A stretch of 64,000 bases of DNA from Streptosporangium sandarakinum (lineage in GTDB: Bacteria > Actinomycetota > Actinomycetes > Streptosporangiales > Streptosporangiaceae), in the NCBI RefSeq assembly GCF_013409935.1, contig NZ_JACCCO010000001.1:3348001-3412000 (forward strand), read 5' to 3'. Both the position numbers and the translations under genes were made by a program. Shown piece by piece: positions 59,112 through 64,000 of the stretch. The notes beneath the pieces were generated by a model. The model worked only from the letters and a program-made list of their open reading frames with translations, made no database searches and was not told where the DNA came from. Each line of letters starts with the position of its first letter. Within the stretch, counting starts at the first letter, position 1.

Positions 59112-59948
59112 GTGGAGGATCGTCGGGATCGCCTGCGGGCGCTGGGTGAGCTGTTGCGCCGGTTGCGTAAGGATGCCGGGCTGACGGGCAAGGAGCTGGC
59201 GGCGCGGGCTGGGGTGGCTCAGCCGACGATCTCTCGGATCGAGACGGGCCGGCTGCTACCGGTTCCGGAGACGGTGGAGCGGCTTGTCACCGCGCTGGGC
59301 CTGGACGAGGCGGGCCGTACGGAGCTGGACGCGTTGCTGGCTCGGCTGCGGGATGAGGTCTCCCGGCTCAGAGGTGGGCTTGCCGGCAGGGAGGCGGCCA
59401 ATGCTGCTCGGCTTCGCTCGTCTCGCCGGGTGGTGGTGTTTTCTTCGGCAATGGTTCCGGCGCTGTTGCAGACGGCGGAGTATGCCCGGTTGGCGTTGGT
59501 GGTCGGCCGGGAGGTGGATGAGGAGGATGCCGCCAAGGCCGCGGCGGTGCGGGTGGAGGCTCAGGCGGTTCTGTTCGACTCCGGCCGGGAGTTCTCCTTC
59601 GTGCTGACCGAGGGCGCCGTCCGTACCTGGCCGGGGTCGCCGGCGTTGATGGCGGCTCAGCTCGATCGGCTGGTGCAGGTGGCCACGCTTCCGCACGTCC
59701 GTCTTGGGGTGGTGCCGTGGTCGGTGCAGGCTCCGGCGTTCCCGTTGCACGGGTTCACCGTCTATGACGGGGCGGTAAGCGTGGTGGAGAGCCTCGCGGG
59801 TGACCTGACGCTGACCGAGCCCGGAGAGCTGGCGATCCATGAGGAGACCTTCGAGGCGTTCGCGGCGGCTGCCGTCTATGGCGAGGAGTTGCGGGACCTA
59901 TTGGGGCGAATCGGTGCTGACTATCGCGCCTTGGCAAACCACCTCTAG
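59112..59948 (+). CDS. XRE-family regulator with DUF5753-type C-terminal domain
   Basis: 278 residues from a GTG. The N-terminal HTH is GELLRRLRKDAGLTGKELAARAGVAQPTISRIETGRLLP. The rest has the Scr1/DUF5753 pattern with SSRRVVVFSSAMVPALLQTAEYARLAL, FVLTEGAVRTWPGSPALMAAQL and HGFTVYDGAVSVVESLAG. These regulators often sit beside small ATPases in actinomycetes. The first clear AICE gene here. It is followed by an operator-like palindrome and the ATPase. Confidence 0.92.
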   Translation: MEDRRDRLRALGELLRRLRKDAGLTGKELAARAGVAQPTISRIETGRLLPVPETVERLVTALGLDEAGRTELDALLARLRDEVSRLRGGLAGREAANAARLRSSRRVVVFSSAMVPALLQTAEYARLALVVGREVDEEDAAKAAAVRVEAQAVLFDSGREFSFVLTEGAVRTWPGSPALMAAQLDRLVQVATLPHVRLGVVPWSVQAPAFPLHGFTVYDGAVSVVESLAGDLTLTEPGELAIHEETFEAFAAAAVYGEELRDLLGRIGADYRALANHL

Positions 59949-59953
59949 CAACT

Positions 59954-59969
59954 GACGCATTTATGCGTC
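59954..59969. promoter_or_regulatory. Palindrome after the XRE gene
   Basis: GACGCAT-TT-ATGCGTC is a perfect 7-bp inverted repeat six bases after the stop codon. It could be a short terminator, or an operator for the following ATPase transcript. Confidence 0.45.
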
Positions 59970-60021
59970 CTATGCCTTGAGCTACTTCTAGTATCGCTCA
60001 TACGCTGGCTGCATGGATGTA

Positions 60022-60035
60022 TAGCCCCCTAGACA
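60022..60035 (-). promoter_or_regulatory. AICE operator-like motif, site 1
   Basis: TAGCCCCCTAGACA lies 12 bp before the start of the ATPase gene. The same 14-mer recurs at 62591-62604, with its complement form GTCTAGGGGG at 60823 and 62631. Confidence 0.6.
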
Positions 60036-60047
60036 TCGGAGTCCGCT

Positions 60048-60455
60048 ATGTCGCCCTGGCGCATGTCCCGCACCTTCCCCGGTTCTCCTATCGCGATCGC
60101 CGAAGCACGACGGTTCGTCACCACCCTTCTCGGCTCCCGGCCCGGAATCGAGGACGCCGAACTGATCGTCAGCGAGTTAGCCACCAACGCCGTCCGCCAT
60201 TCGGCAAGCGGCCGGTTCGGCGGCTGCTTCACCGTCGCTGTCCAGGCCGACCGAGACCGGATCTGGCTCGGCGTCCTCGACCAGGGCGGTCTACGCGCCC
60301 CCCACCCTCTTCCGCCGCAAGAGGACGACGAAGGCGGACGCGGCCTGGCCCTCGTCGCCGCCATGGCAGCGAGCTGGGGCGTGACCGGAGACGAACAAGG
60401 CCGCATCGTCTGGGCCGCGCTGAACCTGGCTCCACAGCAGACGGCCGCGCGATGA
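60048..60455 (+). CDS. GHKL ATPase, anti-sigma/histidine-kinase-like
   Basis: 135 residues with a single HATPase_c_2 domain: DAELIVSELATNAVRHS (N box), VLDQGGLRAP (G1) and GGRGLALVAAMAASWG (G2). These stand-alone ATPases resemble SpoIIAB/RsbW and usually bind a regulator or sigma factor. It follows the XRE gene, the usual partner in actinomycetes, and overlaps the next gene by four bases. Confidence 0.9.
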   Translation: MSPWRMSRTFPGSPIAIAEARRFVTTLLGSRPGIEDAELIVSELATNAVRHSASGRFGGCFTVAVQADRDRIWLGVLDQGGLRAPHPLPPQEDDEGGRGLALVAAMAASWGVTGDEQGRIVWAALNLAPQQTAAR

Positions 60456-60724
60456 GCGAGTGCCTCGCTCCGCACGTCGGGCCGTTGCAGGCCGGCCATG
60501 TCCTGCTGACCTGGATCGCCGCTCGGCGTGGTGAGCGCTGCCGGGTGATCGCCTGGACCTGTCACTGCCGTTCGGTCGTCTACGAACTGTGCTCCGCGGG
60601 CGGGCAGTCCTACCTGCGCCGCACCGTGCAGGGCCCCCGTCCCGACGTCACCGAAACCGCCCGCACCACTGCGGGCAAGGCGCAAGAGCTGTGGGCGGCC
60701 CTGCTGACGGGACGCATACGGTGA
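60452..60724 (+). CDS. Small element-borne protein
   Basis: 90 residues, ATG overlapping the stop of the ATPase (ATGA). It reads CLAPHVGPLQAGHVLLTWIAARRGERCRVIAWTCHCRSVVYELCSAGGQSYLRRT, with four Cys that could bind zinc or form disulfides. It is conserved-looking and coupled to the ATPase. No family is known to me. Confidence 0.6.
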   Translation: MSECLAPHVGPLQAGHVLLTWIAARRGERCRVIAWTCHCRSVVYELCSAGGQSYLRRTVQGPRPDVTETARTTAGKAQELWAALLTGRIR

Positions 60725-60803
60725 CCCGTGGGGTACCGAAGCGGCGCTCAGCGATCCGGGCGGTGAATCCTAAAACCGGCAAACCCCTCAAACCAGCACC
60801 GTC

Positions 60804-60840
60804 AAGGGGGATAGACGACATTTCGTCTAGGGGTCTAGAC
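60804..60840. promoter_or_regulatory. AICE operator-like motif, sites 2 and 3
   Basis: AAGGGGGATAGACGA (60804-60818) and TCGTCTAGGGGTCTAGAC (60823-60840) form an inverted pair around ACGACATTTCGT. They lie directly upstream of the HTH gene at 60871 and share the GTCTAGGGG core with the other sites. Confidence 0.6.
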
Positions 60841-60870
60841 TCGGTGGAGCACCACCGAAAGGGACCCGCC

Positions 60871-61710
60871 GTGCCATCCAGTGACCTTGAGCGCATCGCC
60901 GCCATCGCCGACCCGTATCAACTGATCCGGGCCGCAACCGAACGGCTGAGCGCCGCACAGCAAGAGGTCACCGAACTGGCACGCCTGCGCCGCCGCATCA
61001 TCCAAGAACTGCACGCCCAAGGCATCTCGTATGCGCAGATCGCCGAGCAGGCCGGACTGTCGCGCGGACGCATCCACCAGATCAAGCACACCGGCCCCGC
61101 TCCTGAGGGCGCCTTCCTCGGCACTGGGACGCTCACGCTGGCCACTCCCCTCAAGCGGGAGGCCGGCAACGCTCGTCCCGTGGTCGCCATGGAAGACGTC
61201 ACGGCCGCCAAGCGGCTGGAGGATCTAGCGCGCGGCTTCGGCCTGGCGGTGAGCCTCGAACACGTCCCCCTCGGCGGGGACATCGATCTCAACCGGCCGA
61301 ACCTCATCGTGATCTGCGGGCCGAAGCTGTCGCCGATCATGGCCGAGCTGTATGAGTCCGATCCGGTCTTCGAGTGGATCAAGGACGGCGCCTGGACCCT
61401 GAAAGACCGCCGTACGGGCCAGTCCTACCGCTCCGGGGAGGACTCCGACCCGCCACGGCCGGTGGACTACGCCTACCTCGGCCGGCTGGCCCGGCCGGAC
61501 GGCGACGGCAGCGTCCTGGTCTTCACCGGCATCCACCCGCAAGGCACTCTCGGCGTGGTGGACCTGCTCACCTCCGAGATCGCCACCCTGTGGGGACAGG
61601 TCGGCGACCACAGGTTCTCCACCGTGGTCGCGGTGGAATACGACCCGGCTACCGGGGAACCGGTCAGAGCGGAACTGGCCAGTCCGCTCTACCGGCACGA
61701 GGACACCTGA
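60871..61710 (+). CDS. HTH protein with C-terminal ligand or effector-like domain
   Basis: 279 residues from the GTG at 60871, after GAAAGGGA. A helical N-terminus ends in a sigma-like HTH, GISYAQIAEQAGLSRGRIHQIKH (about 55-80). The C-terminal part has NLIVICGPKLSPIMAELYESDPVFEWIKDGAWTLKD and DGSVLVFTGIHPQGTLGVVDLL. This is a Rossmann-like architecture found in several actinomycete phosphosugar- or nucleotide-sensing regulators. It stops 4 bp before the phosphatase gene. The function is uncertain. Confidence 0.75.
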   Translation: MPSSDLERIAAIADPYQLIRAATERLSAAQQEVTELARLRRRIIQELHAQGISYAQIAEQAGLSRGRIHQIKHTGPAPEGAFLGTGTLTLATPLKREAGNARPVVAMEDVTAAKRLEDLARGFGLAVSLEHVPLGGDIDLNRPNLIVICGPKLSPIMAELYESDPVFEWIKDGAWTLKDRRTGQSYRSGEDSDPPRPVDYAYLGRLARPDGDGSVLVFTGIHPQGTLGVVDLLTSEIATLWGQVGDHRFSTVVAVEYDPATGEPVRAELASPLYRHEDT

Positions 61711-61714
61711 CCTG

Positions 61715-62536
61715 ATGCGCGTCACCTTCGCCACCGAAGCGGCCCCCGGCCGACCCAACGAAGACTTCGTCGCCGCCACCCCGGACGCCGTCGTCCTGCT
61801 CGACGGTGCCGGCACCCCGGCGGGATCGGAATCGGGCTGCGTTCACGGTGTCGCCTGGTACGCCTGTTCCCTCGGCTCGAACCTCATCGCCGGCCTCGCC
61901 CAGGATGGCAAGCCACTGACCGAGATCCTCGCCGAAGGCATCAAGGCCGTGGCGTCCCTGCACGACTTCGTCTGTGATCTCACCCATCCCGGCTCGCCCT
62001 CGGCCACCGTGGTCGTGCTCCGCCGTACGGCCGACGCACTGGACTACCTCGTCCTGGCTGACTCCGTCCTCGTCCTCGACACCCTCGACACGGCGGAACC
62101 GCTGGTCGTCTGCGACGACCGGGAAGCCCTCGTCGGCGCGGCCCACCGGGCGAGCATGGACGCCCTGCCCTCCGGCAGTCCCGAACACACTGCGGCTCAT
62201 CGCAAGTATGTGGAGACCCTGCGCGACCACCGCAACCGCGACGGCGGGTTCTGGGTCGCCGCCATCGATCCCCTTGCCGCCGAACAGGCTCTCACCGGGA
62301 CCGTGCCGATCAGCGGCGTCCGATCCGCCGCGCTGCTCAGCGACGGAGCCTCCCGTCTCGTCGACCGCTTCCACCTGGCCACCTGGCGTCAAGCCCTCGA
62401 CGTCCTCACCGGCTCCGGTCCCGCCGAGCTGATCCGCCGCGTCCGTGAGGCCGAGCGCAGCGATCCGGACGGCTCCCGCTGGCCGCGCGGCAAGACCTAC
62501 GACGACGCCACCGCGGCGTTCTGGACGTTCTCCTAG
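61715..62536 (+). CDS. PP2C-like protein phosphatase
   Basis: 273 residues. PPM motifs in order: AAPGRPNEDFVAATPD, VVLLDGAGTP (metal-binding Asp), SPSATVVVLRRTADALDYLVLADS, SAALLSDGASRLVD and YDDATAAFWTF. The fold is complete, though some metal ligands are shifted. It should remove phosphate from Ser/Thr, and could act opposite the GHKL ATPase or a host kinase. It is the last gene of the HTH-phosphatase pair before the operator cluster. Confidence 0.85.
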   Translation: MRVTFATEAAPGRPNEDFVAATPDAVVLLDGAGTPAGSESGCVHGVAWYACSLGSNLIAGLAQDGKPLTEILAEGIKAVASLHDFVCDLTHPGSPSATVVVLRRTADALDYLVLADSVLVLDTLDTAEPLVVCDDREALVGAAHRASMDALPSGSPEHTAAHRKYVETLRDHRNRDGGFWVAAIDPLAAEQALTGTVPISGVRSAALLSDGASRLVDRFHLATWRQALDVLTGSGPAELIRRVREAERSDPDGSRWPRGKTYDDATAAFWTFS

Positions 62537-62546
62537 GAAATTTGTC

Positions 62547-62648
62547 GACCCCCCTAGACAGTTCATCGACTCCGGCTTAACTTGCTTGCATAGCCCCCTA
62601 GACATTCCGTCTTCGCGGAGCCACCGCCCTGTCTAGGGGGATAGACGA
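62547..62648. promoter_or_regulatory. AICE operator cluster, sites 4-6
   Basis: GACCCCCCTAGACA (62547-62560), TAGCCCCCTAGACA (62591-62604) and the reverse form GTCTAGGGGGATAGACGA (62631-62648) fill the 125-bp gap before the Pra-like gene. Three sites with alternating orientation suggest cooperative control of the replication and transfer genes. Confidence 0.65.
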
Positions 62649-62661
62649 AAGGATTGTCATC

Positions 62662-63087
62662 ATGGCCATCCAGGGCCCCATCCCCGTCAGCTTCGAGCAG
62701 GTCTTCCCGCACGGCTGCTACATCGTCGGCGAGGTCGAGCAGGTCAAGGACTTCACCGCCTCCACCGGCGGCCGGACCGTCTACGCCAAGGACAAGACCA
62801 CCGGTGAGCCGGTGTGGCAGGTCGCCGTCATGGACGCCGACCCCACCGTCAAGGCCGGCCAGAAGACCGTCACCGTCAAGATCCTCTCCGACGTGCAGCC
62901 GGTCCCCCCGGCCTCGCTGCCGGGCCTGCCGTTCGTCCCGGTCGAGTTCGACGGCATGACCGTCACCCCCTACGTCGCCCAGAACACCGGACGCCTCGCC
63001 TGGTCCATCCGCGCCCGCACCATGCGCGCACCCCGCGCCACCGCTCCGGCCAAGCACACCGCCACCGCCGGGAAGGACGCCGCCTGA
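62662..63087 (+). CDS. Pra-like activator of element replication, integration and excision
   Basis: 141 residues of a type found next to transfer genes in pSAM2-like elements: PIPVSFEQVFPHGCYIVGEVEQVKDF, KDKTTGEPVWQVAVMDADP, KTVTVKILSDVQPVPP and FVPVEFDGMTVTPYVAQN. In pSAM2 the Pra protein activates rep, xis and int. A six-fold operator motif lies upstream. It ends in a low-complexity Ala/Lys tail overlapping the next gene (TGATG). Confidence 0.82.
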   Translation: MAIQGPIPVSFEQVFPHGCYIVGEVEQVKDFTASTGGRTVYAKDKTTGEPVWQVAVMDADPTVKAGQKTVTVKILSDVQPVPPASLPGLPFVPVEFDGMTVTPYVAQNTGRLAWSIRARTMRAPRATAPAKHTATAGKDAA

Positions 63088-63359
63088 TGAAGCACCGCAA
63101 GACACACCGCATCGCCGCCATCACCCTGAACGCCGGCTCCGGCGCACAGGTCACCCACCACCTCTACCCCTCGCGCACACCGGTTCTGGCGCTCGACTTC
63201 GGCACCCTGTCGGTCCTGGTCACCACCTCGGCCGGTGACCAGGTGACGGCTTCCGACGTCGAGTTCGCCCGCCAGCTCGCCCGCGAGGCCGACCAGTTCG
63301 CCCGCGCGGTCGAGCGCTCCTTCCACGCCTCGACCGGCAAGCGAGGAATGGCGGCGTAA
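63087..63359 (+). CDS. Small element-borne protein
   Basis: 90 residues; ATG overlaps the Pra stop codon. It contains AITLNAGSGAQVTHHLYPS, a beta region TPVLALDFGTLSVLVTT, and a C-terminal helix VEFARQLAREADQFARAVERSF. It is conserved in position in AICEs between the activator and the translocase, but its role is unknown. Confidence 0.65.
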   Translation: MKHRKTHRIAAITLNAGSGAQVTHHLYPSRTPVLALDFGTLSVLVTTSAGDQVTASDVEFARQLAREADQFARAVERSFHASTGKRGMAA

Positions 63360-63419
63360 CCGCACACCGGGACGGCAATCCCACCGGCTCTCGACGAGAT
63401 CCCCGACTGACACGCAAGC

Positions 63420-63453
63420 GGGGCCGCCAGAAGCGGCAACTTCCGGCGGCCCC
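63420..63453. terminator. Hairpin before the translocase gene
   Basis: GGGGCCGCC (63420-63428) pairs with GGCGGCCCC (63445-63453), and GAAG with CTTC further in. It lies between the small gene and the translocase start and may attenuate or end the upstream transcript. Confidence 0.65.
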
Positions 63454-63500
63454 TCGGTTCTCCCTCTCACGCGAATTCAAGGAAGAAGGTCTCCAGCCTA

Positions 63501-64000
63501 ATGTTCCGGAAACTGCCCGGCGACGAGGCACAACGCCTGGTCTCCACCACCCCCGACACCGCTGTCGTCTTCCGCCCCGCCGTGCTTCGGACTCCGGCGA
63601 TCGTCACGCTCGTCATCTTCGCCTGGCGGCTGCTGGCCGGCCTGGTCCGCCTGCTCTGGCGGCACCCGGTCGCCTCGGCCGTCGTCGCCGCCCCGTGCGC
63701 GCTGGCCTGCTGGTACGGCTGGCGGGCGGGCCTGGCCTCGATCGCCGCAGTCGTAACCCTGCCGGCGCTGTGGTTCACCCTGCACCGGCCCTCATTCCTG
63801 CACCTGATCGGCTGGCGGCTGCTGGCCTTCTGGCGCTTCATCTGGATCTACCGGCGGCACTGGCAACCAGTAATGATCATCTCCGGATTAGGGCGGCACC
63901 TACGCGGCCGGGACTACCTGCCCCGCCTCCTCAGCGTCCGCTGCACCTCCTGGGCCGACGTGGTCACCGTCAAAATGCTCCACGGGCAGGCGGTCAAGGA
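63501..64000 (+). CDS. FtsK/SpoIIIE (TraB-type) DNA translocase, N-terminal part
   Basis: The first 166 residues run off the window. The N-terminus has three or four membrane helices (TPAIVTLVIFAWRLLAGLVRLLW, VASAVVAAPCALACWYGW and IAAVVTLPALWFTL), then FWRFIWIYRRHWQPVMIISGLG and DYLPRLLSVRCTSWADVVTVKMLHGQ. This order is usual for the main transfer protein of AICEs, which moves double-stranded DNA between hyphae. The motor domain lies past the right edge. No start codon alternative is needed. Confidence 0.87.
   Translation, partial: MFRKLPGDEAQRLVSTTPDTAVVFRPAVLRTPAIVTLVIFAWRLLAGLVRLLWRHPVASAVVAAPCALACWYGWRAGLASIAAVVTLPALWFTLHRPSFLHLIGWRLLAFWRFIWIYRRHWQPVMIISGLGRHLRGRDYLPRLLSVRCTSWADVVTVKMLHGQAVK

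Overview
The window is high-G+C actinobacterial chromosome. Codon use, several SigE-type and ECF sigma factors, pSAM2-like integrative elements and an XRE/ATPase/PP2C accessory set suggest a member of the Streptosporangiales (Streptosporangium/Nonomuraea-like); the genus is an inference. Two complete tRNA genes are present, tRNA-Arg(ACG) and tRNA-Ser(GCT), both on the minus strand. Each has a decayed integrative element on its 3' side.

Layout. 1-2850: a 2.5 kb remnant between a duplicated tRNA-Arg 3' end and the intact tRNA-Arg, holding a truncated HAD hydrolase, a secreted PAF-acetylhydrolase-like esterase and a frameshifted integrase. 2998-13733: ordinary chromosome with a two-component system, a MaoC hydratase, a SigE-family sigma factor with its membrane partner, two secreted collagen-like proteins, an aminoglycoside-phosphotransferase-like pseudogene, and an ECF41 sigma factor with its AhpD-like partner. 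13940-15949: a second remnant at tRNA-Ser(GCT) with the same plan. 16100-32900: a cluster of DnaA-box-like palindromes, YceI/MarR, a sigma factor, a DPBB protein, a MauE-like membrane protein, an AAA ATPase, an M15 lipoprotein peptidase, an SMR pair with a MarR regulator, a Nudix-NYN fusion, a PrsW protease, a CadD-like transporter, a PIN toxin-antitoxin pair and small secreted or membrane proteins. 33066-40061: a complete PTS operon (DeoR regulator, PfkB kinase, mannitol-type IIC/IIB/IIA, polyol dehydrogenase, HPr, enzyme I), enough to import, phosphorylate and oxidise one sugar alcohol and feed glycolysis.

40400-52400 is accessory in character: small orphan genes, an Rrf2 regulator and a NIPSNAP gene sharing one operator, a membrane-bound serine hydrolase, a salicylyl-CoA-hydroxylase-like flavin monooxygenase, a RepSA-integrase fused remnant, and 3' halves of tRNA-Ser(UGA) and tRNA-Tyr(GTA) that look like attachment sites. 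From 52.4 kb to the right edge lies what looks like a living actinomycete integrative and conjugative element (AICE): XRE regulator, ATPase, HTH protein, PP2C-like phosphatase, Pra-like activator and the start of an FtsK/TraB-type translocase.

The most interesting cargo is a visibly lower-G+C three-gene island at 53.7-58.5 kb: a D12-class adenine DNA methyltransferase, a HerA-type hexameric translocase and a NurA nuclease carrying a four-cysteine zinc-ribbon insertion. The layout suggests a self/non-self DNA-processing (anti-phage or anti-plasmid) system carried on the element. A second novelty is a stem-loop whose 20-nt loop is nearly invariant while its stem covaries. It occurs three times plus one partial copy, in or near element-derived DNA.
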